From assembly GCA_005881085.1 (NCBI GenBank), contig VBGU01000109.1, positions 1 to 14,079 on the forward strand: DNA of 14,079 nt. The letters are read 5' to 3'. A program made the translations under genes and the position numbers. Each line of letters begins with the position of its first letter. The stretch's first letter is position 1. The DNA is from Chloroflexota bacterium. Lineage in GTDB: Bacteria; Chloroflexota; Limnocylindria; P2-11E. Below the pieces are notes generated by a model that saw nothing but the letters and a program-made list of their open reading frames with translations, did no database searches and was not told the DNA's origin. Shown piece after piece: positions 6,870-13,185 of the stretch.

Positions 6870-8969
6870 CTAGCCGCTCGCGGCTGGCTTGATGCGGGTG
6901 ATCCGATCCTCCGGATACGGGATGCGCTCGTGGTATACGCCGAGGAGGAGCTCGCAGAACGCGTCCTTGATGCGCTCGACGTCGCGGAACGTGAGATCGC
7001 ATTCGTCAAGCTGCCCGTCGGCCACGCGCTCATCGATCATGCGGTCGACCATCGCGCGGATCGTCTCGGGATTCTTCTCGCTGAGCGAGCGGACCGACGC
7101 CTCGGTGCCGTCGGCGAGCATGACGATCCCCGCCTCCTTGCTGTGAGGACGCGGGCCGGGATAGCGGAACGAGCGCTCGTCCGGCGACTGGCCCCGCTGC
7201 TGGGCGATCTGGAAGAAGTACTTCACGACGCTCGTCCCGTGATGCCCGGGGATCATCTCGCGGATCCGTGCCGGAAGCCGGTAGCGGTCGGCGAGGGCCA
7301 GCCCATCCTTGACGTGCGCGGCGACGATGCCGGCGGAGACAAGGGGGTCGAGCTCGTCGTGCGGGTTTTGCCCAGTCTGGTTCTCGATGAACGCTGTCGG
7401 GTTCCGCATTTTTCCGATGTCGTGGTAGTACGCGCCCACGCGAGCGACGAGCGGATCGGCTCCGATGACCTCGGCGGCACGCTCCGCGAGATTTCCGACG
7501 AGCAGCGAGTGGTGATAGGTGCCCGGCGTTCGCAGCAGGAGCTGCCGCAGAAGCGGATGATTCGGATCGCCGAGCTCGCGGAGCTCGAAGACCGTTGAGA
7601 TCCCGAAGACGTGACCGAGGATGGCCATCCCAGCGAAAGCGAGCAATCCCGAGCCGAGACCGCTCACGAGCGCGCCCGCGAGGAGCTGCGCGATGCCGAG
7701 CGCGTCGGCTGCGCGATTCACGAGGACGAACGACAGGATGACCCCGATGGCCCCGGCCGCGACCGCCACCGCCCCCACCGCGAATTCGCGTGCGGTCGTC
7801 GCGCGCCGGACCGCGGCCATGCCGAGCAAGGCGGGCACCAGGACGTACGCGACGAGCTCGACCTGACTCGACATGATCCCGACATGCAGCGCGCCCGCGA
7901 TCTGCGTGGCGAGCGCGGTCCGCCCGCCGACGAGGACTGTGAGCATCATCGCGATCGCGGCGAACGGCACGAAATACACGGCGATGGTGTGCCCTGGAAC
8001 GAGCGCGCGTCCCGCCGCGGTAATCGCGACGAGCGACAGGATGACCAGGGTCATCTTGCGGTCCTCGAGCCACGCCTCGGTCGCATAGCGCTCGAGGAAG
8101 AGCGCGAGCACCCCGGCGATGAGCCCCGCCCAGAGCAGGAGCCCGATCGCGCCCCGCCAGTCGTTCCCCTCATTCGCGAGACCGAGCGCGCGGAGCTTCT
8201 CGACCTCGAGCGTCGTGACGACCTCGTCGGTGCGCACGACAGCCTCGCCGGCGGTCACCTGGACCTGCACCGGCGTCACGCCATTTCGGGCGTCCTGCCG
8301 CGCGAGGCTCGTCGCGAGCTCGTCCACCTTGACGTTGACGTCGAGGTTCTGCTTCAGGATCTCGGTCCCGGCGCGCTTCTGCCGCTCGGTCCAGCCCGCG
8401 GGAAGCGCCTTCGCGACATCGGCCTTCACCGCGTCGAGCTGCTCGGCACGGATGCCCTGGGTGTAGAGCGTGCGCAGCGCGCCATCGAGAGTCGCCGCGA
8501 CTTGATCCCACTCCGGCTGTGTCATGTCGACGATGTCCGTCGCGATCGCGGCCGTCAGCGCGACATCAGGAAGCCGGACGAGCGCGGCGATCTTCTGGTC
8601 CCGCTGCTGCGCGGCGTCGGTACGGATCCGACCGATCGCGGTGACCGCGCTCTGAATCCGGGCTGCGGCGTTCGCCAGGATGGTCGGATCGGTCGTGACC
8701 TGTTTTGGTACCGCAGCCTCGGCCTTGCTCCGCTCGGCTTCGGTCAAAGACTCCGATATGAAGGAGACGCTGCGCGGGGCGCGGATCGCGCCCCTGGCGA
8801 CCTCGCCGACGCTATACGTGACCGTCGCCGGCGGCGCGATGAGCAGCGCGACCGCGGTGAGCAGTCCGGCGATGACCACGAACGCCGTTGCCCGCGCGCG
8901 CGGGTCGGTGCGCACGGCCGCCCGGAGCCGCGCCAGTCGCGGGTCGCTCACCTGAAGCCGGCGAATCAT
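6870..8969 (-). CDS. pgpH: PgpH-type 7TM-HD cyclic-di-AMP phosphodiesterase
   Basis: A 699-residue membrane protein with the layout of the 7TMR-HD family (PgpH/YqfF): a first membrane helix at about 28-47, an extracytoplasmic domain (about 50-268), a bundle of about seven further hydrophobic segments (about 272-455), and a cytoplasmic HD phosphohydrolase domain (about 475-690). The HD motif is H516-D517 in AYYHDIGK; other likely metal ligands are H487 (GTYHHS), H552, H576/H577 (PGHHGTS) and D620. Members of the family hydrolyse the second messenger c-di-AMP to pApA, affecting osmolyte uptake and cell-wall balance. The ATG overlaps the phoH TGA by 4 bases (ATGA). The order phoH-pgpH-ybeY is well conserved in bacteria that have this enzyme. 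Confidence 0.93.
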   Translation of the reverse strand: MIRRLQVSDPRLARLRAAVRTDPRARATAFVVIAGLLTAVALLIAPPATVTYSVGEVARGAIRAPRSVSFISESLTEAERSKAEAAVPKQVTTDPTILANAAARIQSAVTAIGRIRTDAAQQRDQKIAALVRLPDVALTAAIATDIVDMTQPEWDQVAATLDGALRTLYTQGIRAEQLDAVKADVAKALPAGWTERQKRAGTEILKQNLDVNVKVDELATSLARQDARNGVTPVQVQVTAGEAVVRTDEVVTTLEVEKLRALGLANEGNDWRGAIGLLLWAGLIAGVLALFLERYATEAWLEDRKMTLVILSLVAITAAGRALVPGHTIAVYFVPFAAIAMMLTVLVGGRTALATQIAGALHVGIMSSQVELVAYVLVPALLGMAAVRRATTAREFAVGAVAVAAGAIGVILSFVLVNRAADALGIAQLLAGALVSGLGSGLLAFAGMAILGHVFGISTVFELRELGDPNHPLLRQLLLRTPGTYHHSLLVGNLAERAAEVIGADPLVARVGAYYHDIGKMRNPTAFIENQTGQNPHDELDPLVSAGIVAAHVKDGLALADRYRLPARIREMIPGHHGTSVVKYFFQIAQQRGQSPDERSFRYPGPRPHSKEAGIVMLADGTEASVRSLSEKNPETIRAMVDRMIDERVADGQLDECDLTFRDVERIKDAFCELLLGVYHERIPYPEDRITRIKPAASG

Positions 8970-9937
8970 TTCGGGGCGTTCCCCTTTTCAAAGCGATCGT
9001 ACGCCCGGACGATCCGCGCCACGAGCTCGTGGCGGATCACGTCGCGGTCGTTGAAGTCGACCATCGCGATCCCTTCGACGTCGCGCAGGATCTCGCGCGC
9101 GAGGACCAATCCGCTCTTGTCCCCGGCGAGGTCAATCTGTGTTATGTCGCCGGTGACGACGGCCTGCGAGCCGAAGCCGAGACGCGTGAGGAACATTTTC
9201 ATTTGCGGTGCAGTCGTGTTCTGCGCTTCGTCAAGGATGATGAAAGCCTCGTTAAGGCTTCTACCGCGCATGAAGGCCAGCGGCGCGACCTCGATCTCGC
9301 CGCGCTCCTGCGCGCGCGTAAAACGCTCCGGCGGCATGAGCTCGTACAGCGCGTCGTACAGCGGCCGCAGATAGGGGTCGATCTTTTCCTGCATATCGCC
9401 AGGCAGGAAGCCGAGCCGTTCCCCCGCTTCGACCGCGGGCCGCGTGAGGATGAGCCGACTGACTTTCCGATCGCGCAGCGCGGCGACACCCATCGCGACA
9501 GCCAAATACGACTTGCCCGTGCCCGCAGGACCTACCGCGAAAACGAGATCGTGCTTGCGGATCGCGTCGATGTACGAACGCTGGTTCTCCGATTGCGGCG
9601 AGATCCGTTTGCCCCGGACTGTCGTCGCGACGACCTCGCGCATCTCGGCTGGAGCGGCGACCGGCGCGTCCTTCGCATCACCGATGAGTCGCTCCAATGC
9701 GGGTTTGCGGAGCGGCTGATCGCGTCCGGAAAGAGTGCGCATCGCGCCGACGAGATCGCCGACGCGCGCGACCGCCGGCGCGTCGCCGCTGATCCGCAGC
9801 TCCGCACCCCGCGAGACGATCTTGACGCCGAACTCGCGCTCGATGCGGTCGATGTTCGCTTCGTTGTCGCCCGCGACGAACATCATCTCGTCGGGGTCGG
9901 GAATGAGGATGGTGATCTGCGAACCGGACACGGTCAC
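8966..9937 (-). CDS. phoH: PhoH family ATPase (YbeZ-like)
   Basis: A 323-residue protein with an N-terminal KH-like RNA-binding region (about 1-100) and a P-loop ATPase domain (about 110-318). Walker A is GPAGTGKS at 136-143, Walker B is IILDEAQN at 233-240, and the sensor-like TGD is at 262-264; RPAVEAGERLGFLPGD is a family hallmark. PhoH/YbeZ proteins are predicted RNA helicase-like ATPases that work with YbeY in rRNA processing, and the ybeY gene lies in the same operon here, separated only by pgpH. It starts at GTG (9935-9937), overlapping the yqeY TGA (GTGA), and its own stop overlaps the pgpH ATG, so translation is coupled on both sides. Length is typical. Confidence 0.95.
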   Translation of the reverse strand: MTVSGSQITILIPDPDEMMFVAGDNEANIDRIEREFGVKIVSRGAELRISGDAPAVARVGDLVGAMRTLSGRDQPLRKPALERLIGDAKDAPVAAPAEMREVVATTVRGKRISPQSENQRSYIDAIRKHDLVFAVGPAGTGKSYLAVAMGVAALRDRKVSRLILTRPAVEAGERLGFLPGDMQEKIDPYLRPLYDALYELMPPERFTRAQERGEIEVAPLAFMRGRSLNEAFIILDEAQNTTAPQMKMFLTRLGFGSQAVVTGDITQIDLAGDKSGLVLAREILRDVEGIAMVDFNDRDVIRHELVARIVRAYDRFEKGNAPK

Positions 9938-10425
9938 GACGTTCGCTCCTTCAACAGTGCGGCGACGACGCCGGACACGACCTTGCCATCGGCGCGGCCT
10001 TTCGTCTCGGCGATGACCTTTGGCATCACGACCTTCGTGTCCTGCGGACCCTTCGCTCCGGTCTCGCCGATCACACGGGTCGCGATCTCGCGGATCTTCG
10101 CCTCGTCGAGCTGCGCGGGGAGGTACGCGCTGATGAGCGCCAGCTCCTTCTCCTCTTTTTGGACGAGATCATGTCGTTCGCCTTTGCGAAAAGCCTCGAT
10201 TGAGTCCCGACGCATCTTCGCCTGCTTCGTGAGCACATCGGCGACCGCGACGTCGTCGAGGTCACCGGGTTTGTTTTGCGCGAGCCACGCCTGACGCGAG
10301 CTCTCGTCCTTGCCCTCGGCGACGAGCGTGTCCACCGCCGCGCCGAGGCGCGCCTTCTCCTCGGTCTGTATCGCCGCGAGGAGAAAGCGCACGGTGTCAC
10401 GACGAAGGGTCTCGCCGGAGCGCAT
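9934..10425 (-). CDS. yqeY: GatB/YqeY domain-containing protein
   Basis: From the ATG at 10423-10425 the protein has 163 residues and matches the YqeY family, a helical fold also found at the C terminus of the GatB amidotransferase subunit and thought to bind tRNA. Visible family features are RRDSIEAFRKGERHDLVQKEE followed by ELALISAYLPAQL in the middle, and a C-terminal half ending GKVVSGVVAALL. The normal family N terminus (LKQRLESDLKAAMRSGE) continues in frame upstream of the ATG for 12 codons to a CTG at 10459-10461 that overlaps the rpsU TGA as CTGA, so the true start may be that CTG (175 residues). A loop of roughly 20 extra residues (around 25-57) is longer than usual. Role in vivo is poorly known; it is co-transcribed with rpsU and phoH. 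Confidence 0.9.
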   Translation of the reverse strand: MRSGETLRRDTVRFLLAAIQTEEKARLGAAVDTLVAEGKDESSRQAWLAQNKPGDLDDVAVADVLTKQAKMRRDSIEAFRKGERHDLVQKEEKELALISAYLPAQLDEAKIREIATRVIGETGAKGPQDTKVVMPKVIAETKGRADGKVVSGVVAALLKERTS

Positions 10426-10457
10426 CGCGGCCTTGAGATCGCTCTCGAGCCGCTGCT

Positions 10458-10619
10458 TCAGCGGCGCTTCGCTTCCTTGCGCTTGCGGCGTGCTGCGGGC
10501 CTCTCGTAGAACTCGCGGCGCCGGGCCTCCGCGAGAATCCCGGCCTGCTGGATCTTCTTGTTGAATCGGCGAAGCGCTGCCTCAAAAGACTCGCCCTCAC
10601 CAATGATCACTTCCGACAA
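10458..10619 (-). CDS. rpsU: 30S ribosomal protein S21
   Basis: A 53-residue basic protein with the S21 pattern SEVIIGEGESFEAALRRFNK, then a helical Arg/Lys-rich tail ending RRKRKEAKRR. S21 joins the platform of the 30S subunit near the 3' end of 16S rRNA and helps initiate translation. The start is TTG at 10617-10619, the only start codon that gives the full conserved N terminus. A GGGGTGA stretch about 10 bases upstream is a plausible ribosome binding site. It is shorter than the 71-residue E. coli protein, as in many non-proteobacteria. It is the first gene of the cluster that continues with yqeY, phoH, pgpH and ybeY; its TGA sits exactly on the possible CTG start of yqeY. Confidence 0.93.
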   Translation of the reverse strand: MSEVIIGEGESFEAALRRFNKKIQQAGILAEARRREFYERPAARRKRKEAKRR

Positions 10620-10647
10620 CGGTTACTGGTCACCCCGCCTTCTTTTC

Positions 10648-10675
10648 AAAAGGAAACCGGCCCCGCAGAGGCCGG
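10648..10675 (-). terminator. GC hairpin plus T-rich run in the rpsU leader
   Basis: On the minus strand CCGGCC (10675-10670) and GGCCGG (10662-10657) form a 6-base stem with a 7-base loop, followed directly by TTTCCTTTT (10656-10648). This is the shape of an intrinsic terminator. It lies downstream of the GrpB gene but also downstream of the putative rpsU promoter, so it may end GrpB transcripts or act as an attenuator in the S21 leader. Confidence 0.55.
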
Positions 10676-10683
10676 ACCATCGA

Positions 10684-10711
10684 ATAATAGAGGGAGCGGG
10701 GTCTCGGTAAA
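10684..10711 (-). promoter_or_regulatory. rpsU: putative promoter of the rpsU-ybeY operon
   Basis: On the minus strand a -35-like TTTACC (10711-10706) and a -10-like TATTAT (10689-10684) are separated by 16 bases. This AT-rich -10 stands out in a very GC-rich region and lies about 65 bases before the rpsU TTG. Transcripts from here would carry the hairpin described above. A leaderless or nearer promoter cannot be excluded. Confidence 0.5.
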
Positions 10712-10727
10712 GATGCGCATGTTTACC
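10706..10727. promoter_or_regulatory. 22-base near-perfect palindrome, candidate operator
   Basis: The arms GGTAAAGATGC (10706-10716) and GCATGTTTACC (10717-10727) are reverse complements except at one symmetric pair. The palindrome covers the -35-like element of the rpsU promoter and the TAA stop of the GrpB gene. No T-run follows it on either strand, so a protein-binding operator is more likely than a terminator. It matches no operator I can name. Confidence 0.45.
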
Positions 10728-11283
10728 GAACAGCCCAGCCGGTCTGCGCGGCCCAGTCCTCCGCCGCGATGAAGATCAGGGCACAGGCCGGGTCCTTCAC
10801 GTCGGCGTACACGCCGCGATCGATCCCCAGCGCGGCCAGCGCTCGCTTGAGGCTGGCGTACGCGGCGGCCGAGTCCGGGTGGGCGCGGAGGTAGTCGCGG
10901 AAGAGGAGCGAGTAACGCTGGTTGGGCCGGCCCGCGGTGCGGACGTGAAGGTTCACCGGTCGACCTGACCCTGCGTGAAAGAAGAGCTTGCGCCAATCCT
11001 CATCCGGGCCGGTCGCGCCCGGCGGGCGATGGTCGTTCCCGATGTTCTGAACGACAAAGCCCGCGCGCGCGAGCGCGCGAGCAAGCCGCTCGCGGTCGAG
11101 CGCGGCGACCGTCACCTGAACGTCGATGACATCCTTCGCCGGCAGGCCCGGCACCGAGGTCGAGCCGATGTGGTCGATGCGGAGCGCGAGCGGTCCGAGC
11201 GCCTCGCGGATGGTCGTGGAGATCGCATCGTACTCGGCGGACCAGGTCGCCTTGGGCTCGACGATGATGACCCGCCGGTCCAC
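10723..11283 (-). CDS. GrpB family (UPF0157) protein, nucleotidyltransferase-like fold
   Basis: A 186-residue protein with the GrpB/UPF0157 signature IGSTSVPGLPAKDVIDVQ (39-56), the downstream segment DWRKLFFHAG with NLHVR (96-115), and FRDYLRAHP (128-136). The GS and D-x-D-like residues fit the minimal nucleotidyltransferase fold assigned to this family; the substrate is not established, and the name does not imply a link to the GrpE chaperone. The start is GTG at 11281-11283, with no Shine-Dalgarno sequence but a TAGAGT box 6 bases upstream, which suggests a leaderless mRNA. It sits between rpsU and rsmE, outside the conserved cluster order, and looks like an accessory gene. Confidence 0.9.
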   Translation of the reverse strand: MDRRVIIVEPKATWSAEYDAISTTIREALGPLALRIDHIGSTSVPGLPAKDVIDVQVTVAALDRERLARALARAGFVVQNIGNDHRPPGATGPDEDWRKLFFHAGSGRPVNLHVRTAGRPNQRYSLLFRDYLRAHPDSAAAYASLKRALAALGIDRGVYADVKDPACALIFIAAEDWAAQTGWAVR

Positions 11284-11302
11284 GTCCGTACTCTAGCCAC
11301 CG
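11284..11302. promoter_or_regulatory. 19-base bidirectional promoter with overlapping -10 elements
   Basis: The divergent GrpB and PlsY-like starts are only 19 bases apart. The minus-strand -10 TAGAGT (11295-11290) lies 6 bases before the GrpB GTG; the plus-strand -10 TACTCT (11289-11294) lies 8 bases before the PlsY-like ATG. The two boxes occupy almost the same bases, so one symmetric -10 could fire in both directions, producing leaderless or nearly leaderless mRNAs. Confidence 0.45.
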
Positions 11303-11974
11303 ATGATCGACGCGTTCGCCGTCGTGGTGTCCTACGTTCTGGCCTCGATCTCGTTCCCCTACTGGATCGCGCGCGCGAAGGGGGTCGATCTCCGCGCGTT
11401 CGGCTCGCGGAAGCTCGGCGGCTCGAATCTCGCGAAAGCAGTGACGCCGTGGCACGGCGTCGCGGGTGGCGTACTCGACGGGGTCAAGGGGTTCGCCGCC
11501 GTGGTAACCGCACGCGCTCTCGGCTTTCCGCTCGAGACTCAGCTCCTGTGCGGTCTCGCCGCGATCGCGGGACAGATGTGGCCGGTCTTCCACCAGTTCG
11601 ATGGCGGCCGCGCGAACGCAACTGCCTGGGGTTTTCAGCTGGCTGCCGATTTCATCGCGTTCTTCATCGCGTGGATACCTGTGATCGTCGCTGCGGTCCT
11701 TCGGATCACGGTGCGCCCGCGGCCGAAACGACTGCTGCCGCTCGCGAATCTTCTCTCGTACGCCGTTTTTCCCGCGGTCATCTGGGAGCAGGAAGGCGTG
11801 ACCTCGACCGTGCTCGCTGGGATCGCCGCTCTGCTGCTCATCGTTATCCGACGTCTCACCGCGGGAATCAGTGACGACCTGGCAACGGACGCTTCCAAGG
11901 TCAGGGTCATCCTCAACCGCGCACTGTTCGACCGGAGCGAGCTCCAGGAGCGCGGGCTGGTCGCAATCACGTGA
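11303..11974 (+). CDS. PlsY-like membrane protein with altered acyltransferase motifs
   Basis: A 223-residue membrane protein related to PlsY, the acyl-phosphate:glycerol-3-phosphate acyltransferase that starts phospholipid synthesis. It keeps the general layout: helix 1 (3-22), GVDLRAFGSRKLGGSNLAK (27-45) matching the GSGNxGATN motif, LDGVKG (58-63) matching DxxKG, and GQMWPVFHQFDGGRANAT (90-107) matching GHxxPVFxxFKGGKGxAT. Here the His of the last motif is Gln (Q91) and the KGGKG core is changed to DGGRA, so normal catalysis is doubtful. Further hydrophobic segments lie near 114-133, 146-162 and 168-184, followed by a soluble C-terminal extension of about 40 residues that is unusual for PlsY. 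The genome probably has a standard plsY elsewhere. Its TGA overlaps the GTG of the TMEM175 remnant (GTGA). Confidence 0.75.
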   Translation: MIDAFAVVVSYVLASISFPYWIARAKGVDLRAFGSRKLGGSNLAKAVTPWHGVAGGVLDGVKGFAAVVTARALGFPLETQLLCGLAAIAGQMWPVFHQFDGGRANATAWGFQLAADFIAFFIAWIPVIVAAVLRITVRPRPKRLLPLANLLSYAVFPAVIWEQEGVTSTVLAGIAALLLIVIRRLTAGISDDLATDASKVRVILNRALFDRSELQERGLVAIT

Positions 11975-12473
11975 ACCGCCTTCACGCGCTGACCGATGGC
12001 GTATACGCAATCGCGATGACGATCCTCGTCCTCGAGCTTCACGTACCCGACGCGAGATCATCTTCCGAGCTCGTCGCCGGACTGGCGGCGCAGGCTCCGA
12101 GCCTCTTTGGCTTCGCTTTGTCGTTCGCCGCGCTAGGCACGTATTGGGTCGGGAACCATTCACGACGGCCGTGGTCGGGCGCTATCCCGACGAGGCGGCC
12201 GCCGTGATGCTGTACGGCGTGCACCTCGAAGCGCTAGGCCTCACCCAGTACGCCCATTGGGTCTATGTACTCCGCAACCAGCACCTGGCCCGGGCGCCGA
12301 TCGGCGCGGCGACCGCGCGCGCCGTCAGCATGCGGATCCTCGTCGGCCCCTTCGCTTGGGTTGTCGCGATCGTCCTCGCGCTCTTCAGCCCACCCCTCGG
12401 CTAGGCCGTGTACTTCGCGGTGCTAATCGGCTACCTCGTGACCTCGGTGCGGGACCGGACCGCGATCCCCTAG
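11971..12473 (+). pseudogene. TMEM175-family potassium channel-like gene, broken
   Basis: The GTG-started frame reads RLHALTDGVYAIAMTILVLE then LHVP, the family's N-terminal (F/L)-(S/T)-D-G helix, and continues to ALGTYWVGNH (ending near 12159), after which it is out of frame and stops at 12205-12207. The expected second half reappears one frame away as FTTAVVGRYPDEAAAVMLYG and runs to TAG 12402-12404. The usual segment between NHH and LPFPTALLG, about 30 residues including part of a helix, is missing. After the TAG the same frame continues with a hydrophobic helix (AVYFAVLIGYLV) and ends at TAG 12471-12473, as expected for the family C terminus. So there are two lesions: an out-of-frame deletion near 12154-12161 and a premature stop. 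TMEM175-like proteins form K+ channels; this copy should be inactive. The 3' end overlaps the rsmE stop. Confidence 0.8.
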
Positions 12474-13174
12474 CGCTCCGCGGCGTCCATCAGCAGCGCT
12501 ACCGCGGCGATCGCCGCCGTCTCGCTTCGGAGGTTGCGCGGTCCGAGCGACACAGTGACCGCACCGTGCGCCCGGGCGAGGACGATTTCCTCCATCGCGA
12601 ACCCGCCCTCGGGGCCGATCACGAGCGAGAGCTGCGCCGCGTCTGGCGCGGCATCTCGCAGCTTCACCACGACTTCGCTCTCCCATGCGACGAGCACCGG
12701 GGCGTCCAGTGCATCGAAGAGCCGATCCCATTTGCGGGGCTCATCGATCGTGGGAACGCGGCCGCGACGAGCGGTCTCGGCACCCTCACGGGCGACTCGC
12801 GTCCAGCGCTCGCGCTTCGCGTCTGGGAGCGACCGCACGACGGAGCGCGCCGACACGAAGGGGACGATCCGCGAGACCCCGAGCTGCGTCACCGCTTCGA
12901 TCACCTCCTCGGTGCGGTCCCCGCGCAGGATTGGCAGCGCGAGAGTCAGCCGCACCCTCGGCTCGGCGGCCACGGACCGCTTCGAGATGCACCGACCTCG
13001 CACCTGATCCGGGTCGACACTCTCGACCACGACCAACGACTCGACATCGTTGCGGACAAGCATGATCTGTTCGCCGGCCTTGATGCGCAGGACGTTCGCG
13101 ATCTGGTGGGCCTGCTTACCGCGAAGGACGACCTCCTCGGTGACGTCCTGCTCGACGAAGAACCGATGGCTCAC
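12470..13174 (-). CDS. rsmE: RsmE, 16S rRNA m3U1498 methyltransferase
   Basis: A 234-residue SPOUT-class methyltransferase that uses S-adenosylmethionine to methylate N3 of U1498 in 16S rRNA. The N-terminal PUA-like RNA-binding part starts SHRFFVEQDV and includes QAHQIANVLRIKAGEQ (21-36). The C-terminal trefoil-knot SAM site shows IGPEGGF (186-192) and LGPRNLRSETA (210-220), both intact. The usual AEQ...GRxxVP motif reads AETARRGRVP (132-141). The start chosen is GTG at 13172-13174, which gives the standard N terminus 11 bases after the prmA stop; a TTG at 13213 would add 13 residues overlapping prmA. It is co-oriented with prmA, the conserved neighbour. Confidence 0.93.
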   Translation of the reverse strand: MSHRFFVEQDVTEEVVLRGKQAHQIANVLRIKAGEQIMLVRNDVESLVVVESVDPDQVRGRCISKRSVAAEPRVRLTLALPILRGDRTEEVIEAVTQLGVSRIVPFVSARSVVRSLPDAKRERWTRVAREGAETARRGRVPTIDEPRKWDRLFDALDAPVLVAWESEVVVKLRDAAPDAAQLSLVIGPEGGFAMEEIVLARAHGAVTVSLGPRNLRSETAAIAAVALLMDAAER

Positions 13175-13185
13175 AGGCGAAGCAT

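Noticed and set aside
7611..9374. 587-codon plus-strand open frame opposite pgpH and phoH
   Set aside because: It crosses two well-supported genes, has a charged low-complexity composition and no domain; GC-rich antisense frames stay open by chance.
11058..11083. Alternating CG-rich tract in the GrpB gene
   Set aside because: It is coding sequence of Ala/Arg-rich helix in a GC-rich genome; no repeat unit or structural role is supported.
10723..11283. GrpE-type chaperone because of the GrpB name
   Set aside because: The sequence has the UPF0157 IGSTSVPGLPAKDVIDV signature, not the coiled-coil and beta-domain of GrpE.
11000..12163. 387-codon minus-strand open frame over GrpB and PlsY-like genes
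   Set aside because: It overlaps two genes with clear family signatures in other frames and ends in repetitive Arg-rich sequence.
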